DNA of 64,000 nucleotides from Providencia alcalifaciens (GTDB lineage Bacteria > Pseudomonadota > Gammaproteobacteria > Enterobacterales > Enterobacteriaceae), in contig JAOQNJ010000001.1 in the NCBI GenBank assembly GCA_025961275.1, positions 4,609,353 to 4,673,352 of the forward strand, written 5' to 3'. Below, in pieces: positions 55,517 to 64,000 of this stretch. Under the pieces are notes generated by a model, which was not told the DNA's origin, did no database searches, and was given only the letters and a program-made list of their open reading frames with translations. How positions within the stretch are numbered: position 1 is the first letter of the stretch; the number at the start of each line of letters is the position of its first letter. The translations under genes and the position numbers were made by a program.

Positions 55517-57409
55517 TGCGGATGTAGCCTCGTCGAGGATCAGTATATCGGGTTCAGTGAGCAGGGCTCTAGCGAGTGCAATCCGTTGACGCTGCCCACC
55601 TGAAAGGTTGAGGCCACGTTCTGATAAGTGATAATCAAAGTTATCCGGCAATGACATTATAAACTCATAAGCCCCCGCGAGTTTCGCAGATTGAATAACC
55701 TCATGATCACTTGCTTGAGGTCTACTTAAACGAATGTTTTCCTTTATTGATCCGACAAATAACATGCTTTCTTGTAATACCACACTCATACGGCGCCGTA
55801 ATGCGACAGTGTCACTTACCGCTAAATCCATACCGTCCACAATCACTTGTCCATGTTGTGGAATATATAACCTTTGTAATAATTTTGTTAAGGTACTTTT
55901 TCCTGAGCCTGAAGGTCCTGTAATGCCAATGAATTCGCCCGCTTTTATAGATAAAGAGAGGTTATTAAGAACTTCAGGCGTTTCAGATTGATAACGAAAA
56001 CGGATATTTTGAAAATCAATTTGGCCTTGAATAGAAGCGGTGCTAACTATACCTTTCCTTTCATTTTCAACGGGTTCATCAAGAATATCTCCCACACGTC
56101 GAAGGGAAATAATAGTGTGTTGAAAATCTTGCCAAATCTGAGCCAACCTGAGAACCGGTTGAGTGACATGAGCGCTTAACATGTTATAGGCAACTAATTC
56201 ACCGGGGGTTATCCCGCCATTCATGACTTCCTTTACCCCCACCCAGAGTAGAATAGCTATCGTTATTTTACTAACAATAGTCATCAGTTGTGATGCAACT
56301 TCACTGCGTATAGAGACTTTAAAACCTTGAATTAATTGCTTACTGAGGAGTTTTTGCCAGCGATGATAAAAATATTTTTCGGTTGCTGTTGTTTTAACCG
56401 TTTCAATTCCAGTTATAGCTTCAGTTAAAAAAGTTAATCCATTTTCATCGGCTTGATAGGATTTCTCTGTTTGTTGGCGAATTATCGGGCCAAGTATCAT
56501 CCATAGAATGAAAAAAACGACTAAAGAACCGATTAGGATCCATGACATTATCGCGCTATAAGAAAATAAAACTGCGATAAACAAACTAACGAATAATAAA
56601 TCAATAAAAAGCATCAGTGTTGAGCCCGTTAAAAACTGGCGGATATGAGCCATCTCTCTTATGCGCGCAATGATTTTTCCGGTTGGGCGTAATTTAAAGT
56701 ATTTTAATGGCAATGCCATTAAATGTCGGTATAACTTGCCCGATAATTCTGCACTGATTTGAGTGCTTGTATGACTAAAAATTTTATTACGAATGAAACT
56801 ATAAATAGGCTCAGCAAATGAAATGCTGATTATGGCAATAGCGAGTACATGAAGACTATTTAAACTACGCCCAACCAGAACTTTATCAATAACGTTTTGA
56901 AATAATAATGGACTAATTAACGCAAAAAGCTGCACGATTGCAGCCAGTATAAAGATATTTTTGAGTTGAGAACATTGGCGTAATATCGAAGGGATAAACC
57001 AGCCAATACCAAATTTTATCTTTTGTTTAACTTCAAGTTGTTCTTTTACTAGTAACAAGGTGAATTTGGCTATGCCATTGAACTGATAATCAGACCATCT
57101 AGTTTGTTCTCCGGTATCAGGATGAATTAAAGAGTATTCGTCATCATTGTTTTTCGATAGAACTAACCAACATTCATTTAAGCAGATTAGGGCGGGGAGT
57201 GGAATGTCGGCCAATAATGGTTTATCTAATGTAATAAGTTCGGTTTCATAGCCAGTAATATGAGCACATTCCCTTATTTCCCAATTTGTAGGTGAAATTG
57301 ATTGCATACCAATCGCATGGATTAATTGGTCTTTGGTTACATTTTTTTGGTAATAGTTGGCTATCCAAACTAGCGCTTCTAAACCATAGTTATTTTGAGT
57401 TGTAGTCAT
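55498..57409 (-). pseudogene. Type I secretion ABC transporter, N-terminal part (HlyB-like), split by prophage
   Basis: About 637 residues remain. An N-terminal C39-like domain without the catalytic Cys (NNYGLEALVWIANYYQK, PLPALICLNECWLVLSK) comes first, followed by a six-helix exporter domain. The nucleotide-binding domain has Walker A GPSGSGKST, signature [16 protein letters not shown] and Walker B ILILDEATSALDYESE. The gene is cut in the D-loop by the prophage; its last 65 codons are at 49032-49228. Loss of the H-loop histidine should abolish activity. In HlyB-type systems this protein powers export of a C-terminal-signal substrate. It follows the HlyD gene by three bases. Confidence 0.94.
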
Positions 57410-57412
57410 TGA

Positions 57413-58751
57413 TTATTTTTCCCTCATTGCAGTGGAGGTATATTCCTGAATTGGACTCAATAAATAATCAATAACACGGCGTTTCTCGGTTTTGACTTCG
57501 GCTGTAATAGATAAACCTGGAGTGAGTTCTACTTCCTTATTTTCGACGAGTAAACTTTTTTTGCTTAGGCCAATTTGTCCTAAGAAGATTAAACCTAATT
57601 GCTCATCTTGAGTGCTATCTCTAGAAATAGAAATAATTTCACCTTCTATGGTGCCATAACGCGTATAAGGAAAAGCATCGATTTTAACAGTAGCGCTTTG
57701 TCCTTCACGGATAAACCCGATATCTTTATTTAAAATTTTAACTTCAGCTAGTTGTACTTCATTATCGGGTACGATTACCATGAGTTGTTGAGCCGGTTGT
57801 AATACAGCACCTATTGTATGGGTTGCTAATTGTTGTACCGTGCCATCAACAGGAGAACGAACGATTTTTAATTGATCTCTTTCCTGATTTTTGAATAACT
57901 CCTGTTCGAATGAAGCATGATTAAATTCGGCTTGTCTATATTTCTCATACCATTCTTGGTTTTTTTGAGTTTGCAGCTTATTGAGTTTTTTCCTCTAATG
58001 AATGGTGTTGACTATTGAGTATTGCTAAGTCAGATAATTTAGTCGTTTTTTCTTTTTTTGCCATTAAAAGCTCACGCTCTTGCTCTAAAAATTCTTTTTC
58101 ACTAATTATTCGCTTTTTATTAAGCGCGCTATAAGCATTGAGGCGTTTTTTAATATTAATGATGAGAGCATGTACATCCTTTAGTTCACGTTCTCTTGCG
58201 GTATAACTAGTTCTATTAAGGACAATTTCATTATTAATTTCATCAATTAATGCATCATATTCATTTTTAAGACTTTGATAGCTCCGTTTTACTCGTTGCT
58301 GCTCTTCGGGTAACAACTGAGCAAATTCAGCAGATAATTCAGGGGGGATTTGATTAAGTAATGAATGGTGAACTAACTTTTCAATAAGCTGAAAATTAAC
58401 TTTATAGTTTAGGTTAAGAATATCTTGATTAATGCCAAATACATTAATACTTAATAAGGCATCACCCTGCTTAACTTCTTGACCATCAGTAACATAAATA
58501 TGCTGCAGGCGACCAAGCTCGAATGCTTGAATTATCTGAGTTCTACCCGAAACAATTAACTTACCTTGCGTTGTGGCTTGAATATCCAATTTTCCAACAT
58601 ATGACCACATAATTGCACATAGAATACCTAGGCTAATAATGACTGCAATGGTTAATGCAAGATAAGAAGGAGGACTTTTAAGTAGAGCTAAATGAGACGG
58701 TAAAAAGCTGTCATACCGTGAGTTTGTAGATTGTTTGTTCATAGCTAACAT
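57413..58751 (-). pseudogene. HlyD-family periplasmic adaptor, frameshifted
   Basis: The first frame (58751 to 57978) has one N-terminal membrane anchor (LALTIAVIISLGILCAIMWS), a lipoyl-like start (IQATTQGKLIVSGRTQIIQA) and a long coiled coil, ending SLEEKTQ-stop. Removing one base from the T6 run at 57986-57991 (A6 on the coding strand) gives EEKLNKLQTQKNQEWYEKYR and continues through SPVDGTVQQLATHTIGAVLQ into the second frame (MVIVPDNEVQLAEVK to 57413). The span of 1339 nt is one over 446 codons. It would link the two inner-membrane ATPases to a TolC-type outer-membrane duct. The start could also be ATG 58742. Confidence 0.9.
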
Positions 58752-58759
58752 CCATGTAA

Positions 58760-60848
58760 TTATTTAAAAGATTGCTGTAATGCCCATAAATGTTTATAAA
58801 ATTGACCTTGTTCAATTAATTGCTGATGATTTCCTTGTTCAACAATTTTTCCTTCTCGCATAACAATAATGCGTTGATGATGACGAATTGTGGATAGGCG
58901 ATGGGCGATGGTAATAACCATTCTACCTTGAGCAATAATTTGCATATTTTCTTGAATAATAGCCTGAGACTCATCATCCAACGCGCTTGTGTCTTCATCG
59001 AAAATAATAATTTTAGGGTTGGCTAGAAGGGTTCGTGCTATAGCAATGCGTTGGCGTTGCCCCCCCGGATAATGAAGAACCCCCTTCTGATAATATCGTG
59101 TCATAACCCATAGGTAATTTTAAAATAAAATCATGCGCCCCTGCCATTTTAGCTGCATATATAACTTCATCTAAAGATGCATTAGGACAGGTTTGGGCAA
59201 TATTATCGAAAACCGTTTGATTAAAAAGAAAGTTTTCTTGCAACACGATACCAATTTGCTCCCTCAATGAATGAATGTTTACGGATGACAGTGGGGTTCC
59301 ATCAAATAAAATAACGCCTTTTTCTGGAGTGTATAATCGTAATAATAAGCGTGTCAGAGTGCTTTTACCTGATCCTGATGTTCCGACGATACCGAGTGTT
59401 TCACCAGCACGTATAGATAAATTAAAGTTATCGAGGATATAAGGCATATTGGGTTGGTAGCGGAAAGAAATATCATGCAAATCGATATTACCACTTAGAT
59501 CTTTATGAGTACCTTGTTTAGTTTGTTCTGTTGGTAAATTGATAATTTGGGCTAACTTTTCAATTGCGACTTTAGTTCTTATATAGTCCCCCCATAGCTT
59601 GACGAGTTTCACGAGTGGCTGACTTGCATGGTTAACGATCATATGAAACGCGATGAATTGCCCGATGGTTAATTGCAAGGCAAGTACTTCAGATGCTCCT
59701 ATCCATAAAATAATGGCACTTGTGAGTTTCTCTATCACCATAACAATGTGTTCAGAACGTGAATTTATTTGACCTGACACAAAAGTGGTGTGGCTCATAT
59801 CCGAAGTTTGGTTATCCCATCGGCGAATAAAATTAGGTTCAATTGAAAGGCTTTTTGCTGTTTCAATGCCATTAATACTTTCGGTGAGAAATGATGTATT
59901 GATGGCAATATTAGAGAATTGCTGATGAGCCGCTGCATCAATCTTAGGTGTTAGCCACCAAGCAACGAGTAAATAAAATGGAATAGAGCAAAGAAAAACA
60001 AGTGTGAGTGTTGATGACAATAAACTCATGACATAAACAAAAACAAATAAAAAAAGTACATCAACACAAAGCGTAAAAAAGCTTCCCGTTAAAAACTCTC
60101 GGATAGTTTCCAATTCTTTGACTCGAGTAACAATTGCACCAATTTGCCTAGTTTTAAAAAAAGAAATAGGAAGATGTAATAGATGATTAACGAGCTTTAA
60201 TCCTAGAGTGATATCAATACGATTAACTGTATGGTGATAAATGTATTGCCGTAATCCTTTTAGTGTCACTTCAATACAAGCCGCGACAATAAGACCAAAG
60301 ATAAGTACATCAAGAGTTGCTAAACTATTATGGACTAATACCTTATCCATAATAACTTGAATTACAATAGGGGAAACTAAAGCGAGTATTTGTAGAATGA
60401 ATGAAAATAACAAAACCCAACTAATAATGACTTTATATTTTAAAAATTCAGCTTGAAACCATGTAATATCAAATTTACTTTGCTTTTGTTTAACTTGTAA
60501 CCATTTACCACTCCATATTTGGTTAAATTCGGCTAAGGTCCAAAGTTCGGGAGGATGATTCCCAAATCGTTGAATAAGCACTTGCTCATGATTAAAATTA
60601 GCGAGTAAATAAACATTCCCATCATTGTCATAAATAATTGATGGGCTATCTATCTTGCTGATATTCTTTTTTATTTGATTTCTATGTTGGCATTTTACAT
60701 TGAATTTTCCTTTTATTGATTTTAATGCTTCATTGAGGTTTTTTTTGTCGATGGTCGCTTCATTGAACTCTTCATTGTTGATATCACCTGTTAATTTAAT
60801 GATGACACCAATGAAATATAAAATGCTCTTTAATTTTTCATTTTCCAT
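58760..60848 (-). pseudogene. Type I secretion ABC transporter (first copy), frameshifted
   Basis: The main frame (60848 to 59013) has a ~150-residue N-terminal domain (C39-like position, IIYDNDGNVYLLANF), an exporter membrane domain, Walker A GTSGSGKST and the Q-loop. It fails at the signature LSGG. The G7 run (C7 at 59060-59066) has one base too many; with six it reads [16 protein letters not shown]. The second frame then carries Walker [16 protein letters not shown] and SIAHR-like TIAHRLSTI to 58760. The span of 2089 nt is one over 696 codons. The Walker B-adjacent residue is Asp rather than the usual Ala (DEDTSALD). It is first in the secretion operon. Confidence 0.92.
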
Positions 60849-61179
60849 TTTGTATATGAATATTCCTTTAATGCATGACGTGTATTTAATGCTTTTGTCT
60901 ATAAATATTACTTATTAAATGCGAATATCGAAAGTCAATTCCTATCACACGTTAAATAGTATGATGACTATTACACTATTACTTGTGTTCATGTGGATAG
61001 ATTTGTTTGCCATATATATACAATAGACTTAATTTGTATGAAAATTGAATGGCTTTGGTGTGAGATAATACAGATATAATAATTATAAGTGTATCGAAGT
61101 TAGTCTTATAATTATTAATAATAATTATAAGACTATTTTAGGTGCTTACCGCTAACCTGCACCTACAGCTACGTTAAAT
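60849..61179. promoter_or_regulatory. Region between ybfF and the type I secretion operon
   Basis: 331 bp, AT-rich, holding the presumed promoter of the secretion operon on the minus strand. Its most striking element is a perfect inverted repeat with 16-bp arms (61101-61135). It is the right junction of the secretion island with the ybfF-seqA-pgm backbone. Confidence 0.55.
61101..61135. repeat. Perfect 16-bp inverted repeat downstream of ybfF
   Basis: TAGTCTTATAATTATT and its exact reverse complement are separated by only AAT. The hairpin is AT-rich and lies 45 bp past the ybfF stop. Without a U tract on the minus strand it may be a weak terminator; on the plus strand ATTTTAGG follows. Confidence 0.75.
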
Positions 61180-61962
61180 TTATTTGAACTCAGGTAATGA
61201 AAGAAAACGATGAATTGCTCTCAATACTTGGTCTGGCTTCTCCGCATGAACCCAGTGCCCAGCATCTGCAACTACCCACGCTTTTGCATTTGGAAATTGA
61301 GATGCAATTTCCTCACGATCTCCAGTTTGAACGTAGGGAGAGTTCCCACCAGGAATTAATAAGACGGGTTTATTCCAAACAGGTACGGTTTCCCAACCAA
61401 TAATCAATTCATAGTTATCTTTGATTATTGGCAGGTTAAATTTCCATTCACCTTGACGAAAAGACTTGAGTAAAAATTGAATAATACCGTCTTCCTCAAG
61501 ATATTCACGCATAATTAGTGTTGCTTCTTGACGCGTTTTAGCACCGCCTTTAAGTACGGCTTCCAATGCTGCAATAATCGTGTCATGACGGCGTGTTTGG
61601 TAAGCAACGGGAGCTATATCAATAACAACTATTTTTTCAATGAAATCAGGCGCTATTTCTGTTGCTGCCATCGCAATTTTACCGCCCATTGAATGACCGA
61701 CCAAAATGGCACTTTGATACCCTACAGATTGTAAAAGTGTTATAACATCTTGTGCCATTTCGCGATATTGCATTTTTTCAGCGCGAAAGGAATCACCATG
61801 GTTACGTACATCAATTTGAATTGTCGTGAAATACTTCTGTAGGTCTCGGCCTATCACACCCAAATTGTTAAGGTCGCCAAACAGCCCATGAATAAGTACA
61901 ACTGGAGTTGATGATATAGCAGTATTAGGTTTATGGATAATATGGTTTAGCAGGTTTGTCAT
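61180..61962 (-). CDS. ybfF: Alpha/beta-hydrolase esterase YbfF
   Basis: This 260-residue hydrolase has an oxyanion region in VVLIHGLFGDLNNLGVIGRD and the nucleophile elbow GHSMGGKIAM. A late acid and a terminal His are in ADAGHWVHAEKPDQV. It matches E. coli YbfF, an esterase with short-chain acyl activity. It is divergent from seqA, as in other enterics. Confidence 0.95.
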   Translation of the reverse strand: MTNLLNHIIHKPNTAISSTPVVLIHGLFGDLNNLGVIGRDLQKYFTTIQIDVRNHGDSFRAEKMQYREMAQDVITLLQSVGYQSAILVGHSMGGKIAMAATEIAPDFIEKIVVIDIAPVAYQTRRHDTIIAALEAVLKGGAKTRQEATLIMREYLEEDGIIQFLLKSFRQGEWKFNLPIIKDNYELIIGWETVPVWNKPVLLIPGGNSPYVQTGDREEIASQFPNAKAWVVADAGHWVHAEKPDQVLRAIHRFLSLPEFK

Positions 61963-62274
61963 ATTGAATTATCAACTGGTTAATCGACATATAAATATAT
62001 GATGGCATGTACTGCGCCAAAATCCAAATAGGGTATTTGATTACATACTACTATTAATTAAAGATTGAAGTGAATATAACGGTATCGATTAACCTAAAGT
62101 GCGCATTTTTATTCCTAAACATAAAATAACCAATAAGAAGTTAACTCACTGAAATACCGTTAAACTTAAGATAATGTTTACTTTAAGTTATTGAAATTTT
62201 AATTGTTTTGTTTTTTTGAAATCTATCTTATAATCTGAAAGTAAATTTTAGTTAAAATAAAGTACTGGGAAAAA
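61963..62274. promoter_or_regulatory. Divergent ybfF / seqA intergenic region
   Basis: 312 bp, AT-rich, with promoters for both divergent genes expected. I see no tRNA, ORF or clear operator. Confidence 0.5.
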
Positions 62275-62817
62275 ATGAAAACGATAGAAGTTGATGAAGA
62301 GCTTTACCGCTATATTGCCAGCCATACACAACATATCGGTGAAAGTGCATCGGATATTTTGCGCCGTATGTTAAATTTTAAGTCCGGTCAGCCAGTACAA
62401 GTAAAAAAACTCGGCAATCAACAGCCTGAAGAGGCGGTAGAGACAAAAAATACACAAATTACGCCGCAAAATCCGGTTCGAGTGGTGAGAGAACTCTTAC
62501 TCTCTGATGCTTATGCAGAAAAAAACAAAGCAATAGACCGTTTTATGCTGATTTTATCTACACTTTATAGTTTAGATTCAACTATTTTTGCTAATGCAAC
62601 AGAGTCAATGCATGGCCGTACCCGTGTCTATTTTGCGGGTGATGAACAAACGTTATTAGCTGCGGGCAAACAATCTAAACCGCGTCATATTCCGGGAACA
62701 CCATACTGGGTGATCACCAACACAAATACCAATCGCAAACGTAGCATGGTTGAATCCATCATGCAGGAAATGCAGTTTCCTGCCAATGTGATTGAGAAGG
62801 CTTGTAATACTATCTAA
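62275..62817 (+). CDS. seqA: SeqA, negative modulator of replication initiation
   Basis: This 180-residue protein has an N-terminal multimerisation domain ([33 protein letters not shown]). The C-terminal hemimethylated GATC-binding domain includes [20 protein letters not shown] and [20 protein letters not shown]. It sequesters newly replicated oriC. pgm starts 57 bp downstream, the usual enteric operon. Confidence 0.97.
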   Translation: MKTIEVDEELYRYIASHTQHIGESASDILRRMLNFKSGQPVQVKKLGNQQPEEAVETKNTQITPQNPVRVVRELLLSDAYAEKNKAIDRFMLILSTLYSLDSTIFANATESMHGRTRVYFAGDEQTLLAAGKQSKPRHIPGTPYWVITNTNTNRKRSMVESIMQEMQFPANVIEKACNTI

Positions 62818-62873
62818 AAATTGAGGCATTACTGGTGTCCTTAACGGGATGCCGGTGCTTTGGGAGAGAACAA

Positions 62874-64000
62874 GTGACAATACATGAACGTGCAGGGCAG
62901 CTTCCGCTTCAAACTGATTTGATCAATGTCGCACAACTGACAGCTCAATATTATCAGCTACAGCCACAGTCTGGTAATCCAGAACACGCGGTGAAGTTTG
63001 GTACATCAGGCCATCGAGGTAGCTCATTTCGTAAAAATTTCAATGAGAATCATATTCTTGCGATTGCTCAAGCTATTGCTGATTTACGCAAAAAAAACGG
63101 TGTTACTGGACCGTGTTTCGTTGGTAAAGACACTCATGCATTGTCTGAAGCTGCCTTTATTTCGGTGATTGAAGTTTTAGCTGCTAATCAAGTTAATGTC
63201 GTTGTTCAAGCAGATAATGGTTTTACGCCAACTCCTGCTGTATCCCATACTATTCTCAGCTATAACCAATCCCATCAAAATATTGCAGATGGGATTGTGA
63301 TTACCCCTTCGCACAATCCACCTGAGGATGGCGGTATTAAATATAACCCATCCAATGGCGGTCCAGCTGATACAGATTTAACCTCTGTGATTGAACAGCA
63401 TGCAAATCAATTACTTGCAGATAATCTTGTTGGGGTTAAGCGTATTTCGTTTGACGATGCACAGATAAGTGGTTTTGTAACAGAACAAGATTTAATCATG
63501 CCTTATGTGGTCGCTCTGGGCGAAGTGGTTAATATGAAAGCCATTCAGCAGGCAGGCTTAAAAATTGGTGTGGATCCACTTGGTGGTTCAGGTATCGAAT
63601 ATTGGCGTAAAATCGCTGAATATTATGAATTAGATCTTGAATTAGTTAATGACCAACTCGATCAGACTTTTCGTTTCATGCCCCTTGACCATGACGGAGT
63701 TATCCGTATGGATTGCTCATCGCGTTGGGCGATGGCAGGTCTATTGGGTATGAAAGAAAAATTTGACTTAGCTTTCGCTAATGACCCTGATTATGACCGT
63801 CATGGTATCGTGACCCCAACAGGTTTAATGAATCCAAATCATTACCTCGCGGTTGTGATTGATTACTTATTCCAACATCGCCCTCAATGGGGAAAATATG
63901 TTGCAGTGGGTAAAACATTAGTATCGAGTGCGATGATAGATCGTGTTATTGCTGATATTGGACGCGAGCTTATCGAAGTTCCGGTTGGCTTTAAATGGTT
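62874..64000 (+). CDS. pgm: Phosphoglucomutase (alpha-D-glucose-phosphate-specific), N-terminal part
   Basis: The frame opens at GTG 62874 ([20 protein letters not shown]) after GGGAGAGAAC. It runs off the window after 375 codons, at PVGFKW. The phosphoserine loop is [20 protein letters not shown]. The metal-binding loop [12 protein letters not shown] is also visible. It interconverts glucose 1- and 6-phosphate. A full-length enteric Pgm is about 546 residues, so about two thirds is present. It is cotranscribed with seqA. Confidence 0.97.
   Translation, partial: MTIHERAGQLPLQTDLINVAQLTAQYYQLQPQSGNPEHAVKFGTSGHRGSSFRKNFNENHILAIAQAIADLRKKNGVTGPCFVGKDTHALSEAAFISVIEVLAANQVNVVVQADNGFTPTPAVSHTILSYNQSHQNIADGIVITPSHNPPEDGGIKYNPSNGGPADTDLTSVIEQHANQLLADNLVGVKRISFDDAQISGFVTEQDLIMPYVVALGEVVNMKAIQQAGLKIGVDPLGGSGIEYWRKIAEYYELDLELVNDQLDQTFRFMPLDHDGVIRMDCSSRWAMAGLLGMKEKFDLAFANDPDYDRHGIVTPTGLMNPNHYLAVVIDYLFQHRPQWGKYVAVGKTLVSSAMIDRVIADIGRELIEVPVGFKW

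Overview
The window looks like a chromosomal segment of an enteric gammaproteobacterium of the Morganellaceae, most like Providencia. The protein sequences are close to enterobacterial orthologues, the DNA is AT-rich (very AT-rich in accessory stretches), and the backbone gene order is the enteric one: cspD | clpS-clpA, infA, aat, cydC-cydD, trxB, lrp, ftsK, lolA, rarA, serS, then focA-pflB-pflA and ycaO, then chiP, fur, fldA, ybfE, ybfF, seqA, pgm. The genus is an inference from this pattern. No rRNA, tRNA or CRISPR array was seen.

Layout. 1-2.3 kb: the end of a nitrilase-family gene, an IclR regulator and a frameshifted DUF1177 gene. 2.4-23.2 kb: the conserved clp/infA/aat/cydDC/trxB/lrp/ftsK/lolA/rarA/serS block, interrupted between cydD and trxB by a doubly broken DUF4153 membrane-protein gene. 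FtsK carries a 31-glutamine tract encoded by a near-perfect CAGCAA repeat. 23.6-31.0 kb: a carbohydrate island with a LevR-type sigma-54 activator, convergent with a six-gene operon (mannose-family PTS IIA, IIB, IIC, IID, a GatD-like zinc dehydrogenase and a 6-phospho-3-hexuloisomerase-like SIS protein). A good sigma-54 promoter lies upstream of the operon. 31.2-33.6 kb: a membrane protein, an AsnC/Lrp-type regulator killed by an in-frame TGA, and a DUF2000 protein. 33.8-41.3 kb: pflA, pflB, focA, ycaO and periplasmic asparaginase. 41.5-46.2 kb: a solute-binding-protein remnant, a frameshifted MFS transporter, chitoporin chiP and two small unknown genes in very AT-rich DNA. 47.3-48.9 kb: fur, fldA, ybfE. 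49.0-60.9 kb: a type I secretion operon (two ABC ATPases and an HlyD-type adaptor) lying between ybfE and ybfF. 61.2-64 kb: ybfF, seqA and the start of pgm.

The most notable object is a 6.3 kb prophage remnant at 49248-55516, inserted into the second type I secretion ATPase gene. A 19-bp direct repeat flanks it, and excision at that repeat would restore a 703-codon frame. Its order (attL, integrase, deletion with IS3-family element, antirepressor-like fragment, tailspike, EpsG-like membrane polymerase, attR) is that of a P22-like prophage whose middle has been lost. The EpsG/Wzy-like gene sits where P22 carries its serotype-conversion genes, so it is a candidate surface-polysaccharide conversion gene.

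A second theme is gene decay. Five genes have single-base frameshifts (four at homopolymer runs, one in a short AT-rich stretch), and three have in-frame stop codons. All are in accessory genes and none in the conserved backbone, which favours real decay over sequencing error, although the homopolymer pattern needs read-level confirmation. Short palindrome-like intergenic repeats with a TCATACTTCAAGTTGCA-type core recur through the window.
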